Assembly (NCBI GenBank): GCA_041744735.1
Contig: JBGTKH010000202.1
Coordinates: forward strand, 1 to 16,988
Origin: JBGTKH01 sp041744735
Lineage (GTDB): Bacteria; Planctomycetota; Planctomycetia; Pirellulales; Pirellulaceae
Reading direction: 5' to 3'
DNA length: 16,988 nucleotides
Shown: piece after piece, positions 1 to 7,090 of the stretch
Position numbering within the stretch: the first letter of the stretch is position 1
Layout: each line of letters begins with the position of its first letter
Made by a program: the position numbers and the translations under genes
The notes under the pieces: generated by a model
The model's input: only the letters and a program-made list of their open reading frames with translations
What the model was told of the DNA's origin: nothing
Database searches by the model: none

Positions 1-1
1 G

Positions 2-121
2 TACGAAAAAGGTGTTCGCGTGGGCAAGAAGGCGTTCCAGGCCATCGCCCAACGACTCCAACGCGACGAAGCACTTCCCAAATACTTCGTTCGCATCTCC
101 CCCGCCATCTCTAGCAGGTAA
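2..121 (+). CDS. C-terminal end of an unidentified protein (5' end outside the window)
   Basis: An open frame enters from the left edge in frame 2 and ends at TAA 119-121, giving 39 residues. The tail is basic and mixed (it begins YEKGVRVGKKAFQAI and ends ISPAISSR), with no recognisable motif. It might be the end of a transposase or a DNA-binding protein, but nothing here proves that. It is reported because the frame is open from the edge and has plausible composition. The next gene starts about 215 nt downstream, so the two are probably separate transcription units. Confidence 0.4.
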   Translation, partial: YEKGVRVGKKAFQAIAQRLQRDEALPKYFVRISPAISSR

Positions 122-336
122 ACTTTTTGCCGGGAGTTGCCAAAGAGCCTTCGCTCTCCCACGACTAAGCTCGCGAGCCCTGCGGCTCACGCACGACTTC
201 GGCTACCAAAATGTACTACTACCCGCCGTCTGGCAGACTTGCCAAACGAGTCGCGTATCGCGCATAATCCACGCGACCAGAACATGTCTTTGGCCGCGTG
301 TTTCGCGGGGCCGCGTTTGCGAGGGATGGCAGTACG
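122..336. other. Intergenic spacer before the six-gene operon
   Basis: This is 215 nt with no convincing gene. It contains short fragments that look like decayed copies of the palindromic elements seen elsewhere in the window (for example gacttcggctac near 200). A purine-rich stretch gaggga at 321-326 sits about 10 nt before the ATG at 337 and is a plausible ribosome binding site. The promoter of the downstream operon should lie here, but no clear -35/-10 pair could be picked out. Confidence 0.5.
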
Positions 337-996
337 ATGAGCGAAGAATCCTCGTCGCTCGAAACTCCGTGCACGGAATGCGGCGCATCGAATGCGACCG
401 GCGCCACGCAGTGTTGGTTGTGTGGACGGGCGCTTGCGCCGGATAGCGCGACGTGCGAAGCTGCGGCTGTTGATAAAGTTCCGCAGCCGTCCGCCAGCGA
501 GAGTCCCTTTGCCCGCAGCCCGTCGCGGCAAGAACTTCAGTCCGGGCTCACGTTTCGACTCAGTTCGCTGATGCTGACCGTGACGTTGATTTCCGTCTGT
601 CTAGGCGTTGGGACGATGTCGCCGGGGTTGGGTATCACGCTGGCGATATTTGTCACTCCGGCGTTTTTGCGCACGATGTTTGCGGCCCGGCGACGGCGCA
701 TGGTTGGTCAGCCGATGGCAATCGGGGACAAGTTAGCCGCCTTTATCGGCTCGCTGGCGATCGTATTGGCTATCTCCGTATCGTCTTCGATTGCCTTTTA
801 CGCGACGTGCTGGGTTGGGTTCCTGGGCGGGGCCGCAGCCAGCGAATCCGCTGGAGCCGGGAATTACGACCCGCTCGCATATGGTCTAATCACGGGAATG
901 ATCGTAGGACTCGTAATGGGCCTTGTGGTGGCCGTGCTGATGATTCGCTGGCTCTGGCCGTTCGAACCGAAACATCGGGCAACGCGAATCCAATGA
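337..996 (+). CDS. Zinc-ribbon membrane protein, paralog 1
   Basis: A 219-residue protein starting at ATG 337; an in-frame ATG at 298 is less likely because gaggga lies just before 337. Residues 12-29 form a CxxC-x10-CxxC zinc ribbon with the second half CWLCG. A polar linker (about 35-65) follows, then about four hydrophobic segments (roughly 72-90, 93-110, 128-150, 178-200) and a short basic tail. The N-terminus is probably cytoplasmic and the rest in the inner membrane. The layout and the P-x-L-x6-I-x2-PA[FL]-x2-T[MI] block are shared with the products of 1667-2131 and 3748-4248, so these are paralogs kept in one operon. No catalytic motif is seen. A scaffold or partner role for the neighbouring radical SAM enzyme is inference. 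Confidence 0.8.
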   Translation: MSEESSSLETPCTECGASNATGATQCWLCGRALAPDSATCEAAAVDKVPQPSASESPFARSPSRQELQSGLTFRLSSLMLTVTLISVCLGVGTMSPGLGITLAIFVTPAFLRTMFAARRRRMVGQPMAIGDKLAAFIGSLAIVLAISVSSSIAFYATCWVGFLGGAAASESAGAGNYDPLAYGLITGMIVGLVMGLVVAVLMIRWLWPFEPKHRATRIQ

Positions 997-1031
997 GATT
1001 TGAGATTCATTTTCGCTTAGGAGATTGACAC

Positions 1032-1670
1032 ATGGCAGCGGACATCGGCGCGTCGGCCGGCGACCGGCAATGGTTTATCGTGGGCCGCTGGCAAGAGTAT
1101 GAGGGCGAGGGACGAGCGAACTTGTTGCGGATCATGGCGATCGGCGCGTTTTACATCGTGCAGCTCGCGCACTACTACGGATTCAGCGAGCACACGCAGG
1201 AAGTGGTCGCGTTCCATCAGGCGGCCACGGCGCTGGCGGCGGCTTGGACGCTGATCGCGGTGGCGATCCTGCTCTGCCTGCGGCAGCGGATTTTTCCGGC
1301 GGTGTTGAAGTTCGTCTCGACCGGTTGCGACATCGTATTGTTGACCGCGCTGGCGTCGATAGGCAGCAAAGCTAACAGTCCGTTAGTCTTCGCCTACTTC
1401 GTGATCATCGCACTGGCCGCGATGCGATTCAGCCTGCGGCTAATCTGGTGCGCGACGTTGGGCGGGATGCTGGGCTATCTAGCACTGGTCGGACTGACGG
1501 ACACCAAGTGGTTCGACGCCGATCACGCCGTGCCGGTCGTCACACAACTGGTCGTGCTGTTGAGCCTGGCGCTGACCGGCATCATGCTGGGACAAGTCAT
1601 CCGCCGCGTGCGGGCGCTGGCGGACGAGTACGCACAACGATTGACCGCCCAACAACGAGCAACATCGTGA
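1032..1670 (+). CDS. Multispan membrane protein resembling a sensor-type membrane module
   Basis: A 212-residue protein from ATG 1032, preceded by AGGAG at 1019-1023 (8-nt gap). It has about five or six hydrophobic segments (roughly 33-52, 64-86, 95-112, 116-145, 163-185) and ends in a short amphipathic helix (about 190-212). The overall look is that of the N-terminal membrane domain of bacterial signalling proteins such as sensor kinases or cyclases, but no kinase, cyclase or GGDEF domain follows, so it would be a free-standing membrane module. Its stop codon TGA 1668-1670 overlaps the GTG start of the next gene by 4 nt, so the two are probably translationally coupled. Function unknown; the sensor resemblance is by pattern only. 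Confidence 0.75.
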   Translation: MAADIGASAGDRQWFIVGRWQEYEGEGRANLLRIMAIGAFYIVQLAHYYGFSEHTQEVVAFHQAATALAAAWTLIAVAILLCLRQRIFPAVLKFVSTGCDIVLLTALASIGSKANSPLVFAYFVIIALAAMRFSLRLIWCATLGGMLGYLALVGLTDTKWFDADHAVPVVTQLVVLLSLALTGIMLGQVIRRVRALADEYAQRLTAQQRATS

Positions 1671-2131
1671 ATGGTTCGCCGTCCGCAGAACTGAAGTCCT
1701 GTCCCGATTGTGCGGCCGAGAATCTCGGTGACGCCGTTCAGTGCTGGTTATGCCGTCATGATTTGCGCGGCGTTCCGGCGATCGTGATTGCCGAAGAGGT
1801 TCGTCGCCCGCCGTCTTTTGTGGCCGGTGATCAGTTCTTTGCCGCGTTGGCATTGCTGTTGGCACTGACGGTGATTGTGGTGCTCGTCGGCGTTTTCTTG
1901 CAGGAGCCGGCGCTGGCTGTCATGTTGGGTGTGATCCTAGTCCCGGCGCTCGTCGGCACGATGATTCGCGTGAAGCAACAACAGGCTCGTCACGGACACG
2001 TAAGCTGGTCCGAGAAGTTGCTGACGTTCATCATGTCGGTGTCAATAGTCATCGGCGGGTTGGCTATGCTGGCGGTGGCGGCATTCATCGCGTTCTTTCT
2101 TTACTGTATTGCCGAAATGTCAAGGATGTAG
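1667..2131 (+). CDS. Zinc-ribbon membrane protein, paralog 2
   Basis: A 154-residue protein. The start is taken as GTG 1667 because it forms a GTGA overlap with the previous stop and puts the zinc ribbon at exactly the same place as in paralog 1: cysteines 12, 15, 26 and 29, second half CWLC. An upstream ATG at 1448 in the same frame would add about 73 residues wholly inside the preceding gene and is rejected. After a short linker come hydrophobic segments at about 50-72, 75-93 and 117-147. The shared block reads EPALAVMLGVILVPALVGTM. Probably an inner-membrane protein with a cytoplasmic zinc ribbon; no enzymatic motif. A palindrome at 2133-2207 separates it from the radical SAM gene. Confidence 0.8.
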   Translation: MNGSPSAELKSCPDCAAENLGDAVQCWLCRHDLRGVPAIVIAEEVRRPPSFVAGDQFFAALALLLALTVIVVLVGVFLQEPALAVMLGVILVPALVGTMIRVKQQQARHGHVSWSEKLLTFIMSVSIVIGGLAMLAVAAFIAFFLYCIAEMSRM

Positions 2132-2132
2132 G

Positions 2133-2207
2133 CATCGTAACCCGAAGCGTCGGCGAGGGAATGGGATTATTGAGAAAAACGCCTCGCTGACGCGTCGGGT
2201 TACGATG
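2133..2207. repeat. Palindromic element between paralog 2 and the radical SAM gene
   Basis: A 26-bp arm at 2133-2158 pairs with an inverted arm at 2182-2207 with two mismatches, around a 23-nt A/G-rich loop. The left arm begins catcgtaacccgaagcg. It begins 2 nt after the stop of the upstream gene and lies 35 nt before the ATG at 2243, so transcripts through it would form a strong stem. There is no T-tract, so it is not a canonical intrinsic terminator. It may modulate read-through or mRNA stability within the operon. It looks like a dispersed genomic repeat of the REP type. Confidence 0.8.
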
Positions 2208-2242
2208 GAATAGTGGACGGCCATTGCCCATAGAGTGAAGCC

Positions 2243-3751
2243 ATGAAGTTGCGCGATTATACGTTTCTCGGCACGACACAGAGTCTGTGTCCCGAATGTC
2301 TGTCGCTGACGCCGGCCAAGATCATCGCGCGCGGCGGCCGTGTGTACTTTCGCAAACGCTGTCCGGTACACGGCGAGCGCGAGGATTTTGTTTGCTCGGA
2401 CGTCAATTTCTACGACCGGCTGGAATACTCGCTGCCCGCGAAGTTACCGGAAGTGTTTGGGGTCGAGCCGGACAAGGGCTGCCCGTTCGATTGCGGGCTG
2501 TGCACCGAGCACGAGCAGCACACGTGCGTTGGGCTGGTGGAGATTACGTCATCGTGCAATTTGACGTGCCCAATGTGTTATGCATCGAGCGCACCGGGCG
2601 GCAAACATCTTTCGCTGGAGCAGTGCAAGGCGGCGATCGATCGGCTGGTCGAGGTCGAAGGGCGGCCGGAAGTGTTGCAACTCTCGGGCGGCGAGCCGAC
2701 GATTCATCCGCAGTTTCGGCAGATTCTGGACTATGCCGTCGCGCAGCCGATTGATTACGTGCAGATCAACACCAACGGGATTCGTTTGTCGCACGAACCG
2801 GCGCTGGTGGAAACATTGGCCACGCATCGCGACCGGCTCGAAGTGTTCTTTCAACTCGACGGGCTCAACGACGACGTGTCGAAAAAGTTGCGCGGCGAGT
2901 CGCTGCTGGAAACCAAACTGCGGGCGCTGGAGTTGCTCGGCAAGGCCGACGTGCACGTCACGTTGGCCGTCACGCTGCAAGGCGGTGTGAATGACGATCA
3001 GCTTGGGCCGCTCGTCCGGTTCGCGCTCCAGCGGCCGTGGATCACCGGCATGAATCTGCAGCCCGCCACTTACTCGGGCCGATATTTCTTGCCGGAGCAG
3101 TTAGAGCAGCGCATCACGTTTCCTGACGTGATCAAAGGCATCGCGGAACAAACGGGCGGGTTGTTCACGGCCGACGACTTCATGCCGCTGCCCTGCGCTC
3201 ATCCGAATTGTCACAGCCTGTCTTATGCCTTCCGCTCGCAGTCGGCCGGTCCGGTGCCGCTGATGCGGTTCATCGACGGGCGCAAGAACATGGACATGCT
3301 GGCCAACGGCATCACGTTCACTCGGCCGCGGGCGCGGAATTTGATTCTGTCGTATCTGGGAAGACAAGGCTGCTGCAGCGGCGGCTGTGGAAGCGATGAG
3401 GCCGCGGCGCCGTTTGATTCGCTGCCCATCCTCGACCTAAACGGTCACAACGGCGACCATGACAAGGTGCGCGCGGCCGCGGACGAGTTTTTTCGCCGAG
3501 CCCTCTCGCAACAATTAGGGGCGACCGATCTGTTTCGCATCACGATCACGTCGTTCCTGGACGCCTACAACTTCGACGTGCGGCGGCTGATGAAATGCTG
3601 CACGCACCACGTGCTGCCCAGCGGCCACGTGATTCCGTTTTGTGCGTACAACGTGCTGTACCGAGACGGCCACGTGCCGCTGCCGGCGCTGCGAACGACG
3701 GATTCCGCGTCGAAACCGCTACAAATACTTGCCGGAGTTGACATCGCATGA
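2243..3751 (+). CDS. Radical SAM enzyme of the MJ0619/Tes (tetraether lipid synthase)-like family
   Basis: A 502-residue, unusually cysteine-rich protein. Visible elements in order: an N-terminal metal site CPEC (16-19) with C40 in CPVHG; a first CxxxCxxC, CPFDCGLC (80-87), with C95; the radical SAM motif CNLTCPMC (105-112); a SAM-binding GGEP (149-152); an INTNG strand (175-179); C318/C323; a CCSGGC cluster (377-382); and CCTHH (452-456) with C467. Known for the family: M. jannaschii Tes (MJ0619) has an N-terminal rubredoxin-like iron site plus several [4Fe-4S] clusters in separate domains and joins lipid tails through C-C bonds. The same cysteine layout is what is seen here. The substrate in this organism is not known. 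The stop overlaps the next ATG as ATGA (3748-3751). Radical SAM assignment is near certain; a Tes-like role is inference. Confidence 0.9.
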   Translation: MKLRDYTFLGTTQSLCPECLSLTPAKIIARGGRVYFRKRCPVHGEREDFVCSDVNFYDRLEYSLPAKLPEVFGVEPDKGCPFDCGLCTEHEQHTCVGLVEITSSCNLTCPMCYASSAPGGKHLSLEQCKAAIDRLVEVEGRPEVLQLSGGEPTIHPQFRQILDYAVAQPIDYVQINTNGIRLSHEPALVETLATHRDRLEVFFQLDGLNDDVSKKLRGESLLETKLRALELLGKADVHVTLAVTLQGGVNDDQLGPLVRFALQRPWITGMNLQPATYSGRYFLPEQLEQRITFPDVIKGIAEQTGGLFTADDFMPLPCAHPNCHSLSYAFRSQSAGPVPLMRFIDGRKNMDMLANGITFTRPRARNLILSYLGRQGCCSGGCGSDEAAAPFDSLPILDLNGHNGDHDKVRAAADEFFRRALSQQLGATDLFRITITSFLDAYNFDVRRLMKCCTHHVLPSGHVIPFCAYNVLYRDGHVPLPALRTTDSASKPLQILAGVDIA

Positions 3752-4248
3752 GTGACGATCGTTCGCAGCGCGTCGAGGTTGTGGCTGAATGCCATGTCTG
3801 TCCTCACTGCGCCGCAACGAGCGCCATCGAGGCAAAGTTCTGTTGGCTTTGCGGCGCGCCGGTGGTGCGAAGCGAGGTCGAAACGCACTCGCAAAAAAAC
3901 GTCGCCGAGCCACAAAGTTCCTTTACCGGTGGGTCGCCGCGAGAGGCCGCTCAAGACCTTCATCTTCATGCGAGCATTTGGTTGGGCGTGATCGTGGTTG
4001 CGGCCATCGGATGGGGAATGCTGCTCAATGATCCGATCTTGGCGATGGCGTACCTGATAATCGCCGTTCCCGCACTGCTGGGCACCATTGTCATTTCGGC
4101 CCTTGCGCGAGGAGCCAGGTCTCCGCTGAACCCCGCCTCGAAAGTCGCCCTGGCTATGGGCATCGCCGGCGTAATGGTGCCGCTGGCGCTGTTTTACAGC
4201 ATTTATATCGCGATCGTGGAATTGTGTAGCATGTGTCAAAACCAATGA
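3748..4248 (+). CDS. Zinc-ribbon membrane protein, paralog 3
   Basis: A 166-residue protein whose ATG (3748) overlaps the radical SAM stop as ATGA, a strong sign of translational coupling. The zinc ribbon is CPHC (18-21) followed by CWLCG (32-36). A polar linker (about 40-72) leads to hydrophobic segments at about 74-92, 94-114 and 131-158. The core DPILAMAYLIIAVPALLGTI matches the corresponding block of the two upstream paralogs. Probably membrane-anchored with a cytoplasmic metal-binding head. Being coupled to the radical SAM gene makes it the best candidate among the three for a physical partner of that enzyme. No catalytic motif; function unknown. Confidence 0.82.
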   Translation: MSDDRSQRVEVVAECHVCPHCAATSAIEAKFCWLCGAPVVRSEVETHSQKNVAEPQSSFTGGSPREAAQDLHLHASIWLGVIVVAAIGWGMLLNDPILAMAYLIIAVPALLGTIVISALARGARSPLNPASKVALAMGIAGVMVPLALFYSIYIAIVELCSMCQNQ

Positions 4249-4318
4249 TGCGGCGCGCATTCATGGCACGGGGTGAAAGTTGCCGCAGCCAGCGATGTAG
4301 ACCGAAGGGTAACTGACG

Positions 4319-5035
4319 ATGCCCGTGGTGAATCCCATCTATGCTTCGATGATGGCGCTCGCGCTGATGATGTGCGCGTTGTTGTTGCGGCGGACACAAG
4401 CGGCATTGCCGATTCTGTGGTGGCAAAAGCTGGGGATCGGCGTCGGCGCGTTTTGTGGAACGATGATCGGCGCCAAGCTGCCGTTCGTGCTCTCCGATTG
4501 GGAAGGTTGGCTGAGCGGCACGGCTTGGTTCGCTCATGGCAAGACGATCCTGAGCGGCATCGTTGGCGGGTATTTTGGAGTGGAGTTGGCCAAGTGGACG
4601 CTGGACGTGCGAGTGAAGACGGGCGATTCGTTCGCCGTGCCGGTCGCGCTGGCGGTATCGGTGGGCCGGATCAGTTGCTTCTTCGGCGGCTGCTGCTTTG
4701 GAACGCCGACGACTTTGCCCTGGGGCGTCGCGTTTCCGACGGCAGGTGATAATCCACCTCTGCTGCGACACCCGACGCAGCTTTACGAGGCGGCGTTTCA
4801 CTTGGCGGCAGCCGCGGTCCTTGCGACGCTGCAACATCGCGGCCTGCTACGCGGCCAACTCATCAAGCTCTACATTCTGAGTTATCTCGCCTACCGTTTC
4901 GTCACCGAACTGATTCGCCCGGAACCGCGGATGTGGATCGGACTGACGGGCTACCAATGGGCGGCTCTGGCACTCATCCCGTTGTTTGCTTGGCTCTGGA
5001 TTCGCGATCGCAATCCACCGGCCCTCGCAACCTAG
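4319..5035 (+). CDS. Divergent prolipoprotein diacylglyceryl transferase-like membrane protein (Lgt family)
   Basis: A 238-residue polytopic protein; ATG 4319 is preceded by aaggg at 4305-4309. Lgt-like landmarks are GKTILSGIVGGYFG (74-87), VGRISCFFGGCCFG (115-128), RHPTQLYEA (150-158) and RFVTELIRPEP (193-203), set among about six or seven hydrophobic segments. Classical Lgt moves diacylglyceryl from phosphatidylglycerol to a lipobox cysteine in the inner membrane and carries GRxGNFxNxExxG. Here the arginine is kept, but the Asn/Glu part is replaced by C-F-x-x-G-C-C. This marks a non-canonical subfamily that may act on another acceptor or lipid. It closes the operon with the Tes-like enzyme, which points to lipid chemistry. 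Family assignment is good; exact reaction unknown. Confidence 0.82.
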   Translation: MPVVNPIYASMMALALMMCALLLRRTQAALPILWWQKLGIGVGAFCGTMIGAKLPFVLSDWEGWLSGTAWFAHGKTILSGIVGGYFGVELAKWTLDVRVKTGDSFAVPVALAVSVGRISCFFGGCCFGTPTTLPWGVAFPTAGDNPPLLRHPTQLYEAAFHLAAAAVLATLQHRGLLRGQLIKLYILSYLAYRFVTELIRPEPRMWIGLTGYQWAALALIPLFAWLWIRDRNPPALAT

Positions 5036-5054
5036 AAGCAGCGCGAATCAGTGG

Positions 5055-5073
5055 GCCGGATTTGTCATCCGGC
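5055..5073. terminator. Small hairpin between convergent genes
   Basis: A perfect 7-bp stem GCCGGAT/ATCCGGC with loop TTGTC lies just after the Lgt-like gene and before the 3' end of the convergent toxin pseudogene. It is GC-rich, but no T-tract follows on either strand, so an intrinsic terminator is uncertain. It could instead be another short repeat or a Rho-dependent end. Confidence 0.3.
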
Positions 5074-5122
5074 AAAATGAAGCGAGTGCAGAACATCGGG
5101 ACGACGTCGAACGTTGTACCTC

Positions 5123-5511
5123 TTACCAGAGGCGCGCGACGGAGTAGGAATCAAAGTGGGGATCGATGCTGACAATGGGAATAGACTCCAATGTGGCTTG
5201 GGCAATCAGCAAGCGATCAAACGGGTCGCGATGGTGCAACGGCAGCGACTCGACGGCTGTGGCGTGCGTGACAGAAATGGGAAGCAGTTCGATTCCTGTC
5301 TTGGCCAACGCAGCCGGAATGTACGTTTGACTGGGTTCGCCGAGCGTCAGTTTCTTCAGTCCCGCTTTGATGGCGATTTCCCGGCAACTCGCCACGCTCA
5401 TCAGCTTTCGATTGGCCGCATCTTCGATGAGTCCCCCTTGGCGGTCGAGCTTAACGCCGGATCGTCCTGGCAGAACCAGAGAAACGTGTGCGTATCGAGA
5501 AGCAAGTTCAT
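5123..5511 (-). pseudogene. VapC-type PIN-domain toxin, frameshifted
   Basis: Translation starts at ATG 5511, overlapping the antitoxin stop as ATGA, with MNLLLDTHTFLWF, the standard PIN start bearing the first catalytic Asp. This frame breaks at about 5433-5437, where a run of five C (+ strand) occurs. The remainder continues in another frame as LIEDAANRKLMSV...REIAIKAGLKKL...LPLHHRDPFDRLL...VSIDPHFDSY up to TAA at 5123-5125. Together the frames hold the usual PIN acids (N-terminal D, central E, DPFD, late D) and normal length (about 129 residues). PIN toxins are Mg-dependent RNases of toxin-antitoxin pairs. One lost or two extra bases in the C-run explain the break; spacing to LIED slightly favours two extra. 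It is a pseudogene unless this is a sequencing error. Confidence 0.85.
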
Positions 5512-5748
5512 TCCATGTAGTCCTTGAAGTCTTCCAGCGGGGCGTCGAAGTCCGGTGCGATCCAGAATTCCGCCTTGCGGTAGCTGCCGGCCTTGCAAGG
5601 CCATTGCTTAGCGCCGGTCCGCGCGAGTTTGGCCACTTCCGCCCCATCACGGACAATAACGACCTCCTCGCCCGCCGGCAGGTTATCGATGATCATCGAT
5701 GATCTCCCGCAGATTGGCCTGAGCTTCTTCAATGGTAACGGTAGACAT
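5508..5748 (-). pseudogene. Phd/YefM-type antitoxin partner of VapC, frameshifted by a 10-bp duplication
   Basis: From ATG 5748 the product begins MSTVTIEEAQANLREIID, typical of Phd/YefM-type antitoxins, then hits a stop after DHR. The expected continuation NLPAGEEVVIVRDGAEVAKLAR is present one frame away and runs to TGA 5508-5510. The cause is visible: the 10-bp unit atcgatgatc is repeated at 5685-5694 and 5695-5704. Removing one copy restores a clean 76-residue protein ending DAPLEDFKDYME. An ATG at 5696 could still produce a 62-residue C-terminal part without the N-terminal DNA-binding segment. The toxin-binding end might therefore persist, but autorepression should be lost. The downstream toxin gene is also broken. 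Confidence 0.85.
5685..5704. repeat. 10-bp tandem duplication that breaks the antitoxin frame
   Basis: Two perfect adjacent copies of atcgatgatc lie at 5685-5694 and 5695-5704. The unit itself contains ATCGAT and GATC palindromes, which may have favoured slippage. Ten bases shift the reading frame by one. Confidence 0.9.
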
Positions 5749-5959
5749 GGTTGGCTGCTCCTCACGCAATGGATTCGGCACCACAAGACCCATCAGCCGG
5801 CACACAATTCATTTTAGCCGACCAGATTCTCTTGTCAGTTGTATTTTTGTATTTTAGCCTCTCTGCGTTGCCGCCGGAAACACGTGACACCTGCGGACCT
5901 GCGCGTGGCGCGGTCGAGAGATCAGCCACAAGAGCTTGCATCTGCTACGGCCCGCGGCG
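5749..5959. other. Spacer between gajB and the toxin-antitoxin remnant
   Basis: About 210 nt without a gene. Read on the minus strand, the segment just before the antitoxin ATG (5748) would carry its promoter and ribosome binding site. An AT-richer stretch (about 5805-5860, with ttgtatttttgtatttt on the + strand) stands out from the surrounding GC-rich DNA and could hold a promoter. No operator repeats were recognised. Confidence 0.4.
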
Positions 5960-7090
5960 TTAGCCAACCGCGGACCGGTCTTCCGATGGCGATTGAGATT
6001 TAAGACCGCCCACGCCTGCGCCATCGCACGGTACGATAGGTGACTGATCGTCGTAAACAAACGCCACGCTGTGCCGCGCCCGCGTAACGGCGACATGCAG
6101 CTTGGCCTTCGACTTCTCCACGTGACTAAGCAACCCGCTTTGCAGATACTTTTTGATCGGCCCATTTGGAACGATCAAGACCCGTGCAAACTCAAGTCCC
6201 TTCGCTAATCCAAAGTTCAACGCCTCGCACCCATACGTCTTCGCTTTCTTGTCGTACCGCAGAACCTGTGGCGTAAAACGTTGGATGTACTCGCCCACCG
6301 CGTTCTCCGCCACGAGGAACACACCGTCGTGTCCAGTCGTGTCATTCCGCAGGGACTGCATCCGTTCCATTCCCGGCCAGAGCGCGTTCGCGAACTCGCA
6401 GATCGGTCCATTGCACCGATATGTGCCGGTCATAGGTTCCCGTTTACATAGTCCGTTCCTCTCCCAATTCGCGAAGAGATTGACGATCTCGCTACCAAGA
6501 AACTGCTTGTTCTTCGACGACGGATTCGTGCTGTAGATGTGCTGCCGCGGGTCACCAACGACCGTGACACGTATGCCTGATTGCAGAAGACATTTGATCA
6601 CTTCGAGATCCCATCCCGCCAAATCCTGGAACTCGTCGACAAACACATCCGTGTAAATCTGGCCTAGACGCGCCGTTACGCTCTGGCGTGACTTTTCCTC
6701 GCATTCGAAGACGAATTTCGCGATCTTGTCGGAGTAGATCAGATCGCCGTTTGCAAAGTAATGGCGACTGGTGTCGTGCTCGGCGATGTACTTCACGGAT
6801 CGTTCGTTCACAGGCAGCATCGACTCGATGCGTTTGGCAGCGTACTTCGCACGTTGGTACGGCCGAGCGCATTCTCGTAGCAAGAACCCGAACCACGTCA
6901 TCACATCCACATACTTCGGCACGCCTGAATTCAGCTCGCCGAACCGCTTGACAATCTCCCGCGTGTTGTTGTTCGTGTACGTGACGATCGCAATTCGGCG
7001 ATCTCGGTTGACGAGTGCCTCTTTGACAAGCCGCGTTGTCTTGCCTGATCCAGCACAAGCGATGATGACCCTGTTCTCACTCGATGGCAT
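5960..7090 (-). CDS. gajB: Gabija system helicase GajB (UvrD-like)
   Basis: A 376-residue protein starting at ATG 7090, which overlaps the gajA stop by 14 nt; the longer frame from 7147 would run further into gajA. SF1 helicase motifs are in order: Walker A CAGSGKTT (12-19), TYTNNN (37-42), Walker B VDEFQD (151-156), GDPRQHIY (179-186), TYRCN with its arginine (223-227), KGLEF (297-301) and VAVTRARH (333-340). It is smaller than the roughly 490-residue GajB of Bacillus, so accessory subdomains are reduced, but all core motifs are intact. In Gabija, GajB works with the GajA nuclease against phage DNA. Here its partner is disrupted, so GajB may be an orphan. Base composition looks less GC-rich than the flanking genes (by eye). 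Confidence 0.87.
   Translation of the reverse strand: MPSSENRVIIACAGSGKTTRLVKEALVNRDRRIAIVTYTNNNTREIVKRFGELNSGVPKYVDVMTWFGFLLRECARPYQRAKYAAKRIESMLPVNERSVKYIAEHDTSRHYFANGDLIYSDKIAKFVFECEEKSRQSVTARLGQIYTDVFVDEFQDLAGWDLEVIKCLLQSGIRVTVVGDPRQHIYSTNPSSKNKQFLGSEIVNLFANWERNGLCKREPMTGTYRCNGPICEFANALWPGMERMQSLRNDTTGHDGVFLVAENAVGEYIQRFTPQVLRYDKKAKTYGCEALNFGLAKGLEFARVLIVPNGPIKKYLQSGLLSHVEKSKAKLHVAVTRARHSVAFVYDDQSPIVPCDGAGVGGLKSQSPSEDRSAVG

Noticed and set aside
1448..1666. Upstream extension of paralog 2 to ATG 1448
   Set aside because: It would sit wholly inside the previous gene. The GTGA overlap at 1667 places the zinc ribbon exactly as in paralog 1.
5055..5073. Confident intrinsic terminator
   Set aside because: The stem is good, but no T-tract follows on either strand, so only a low-confidence call was made.
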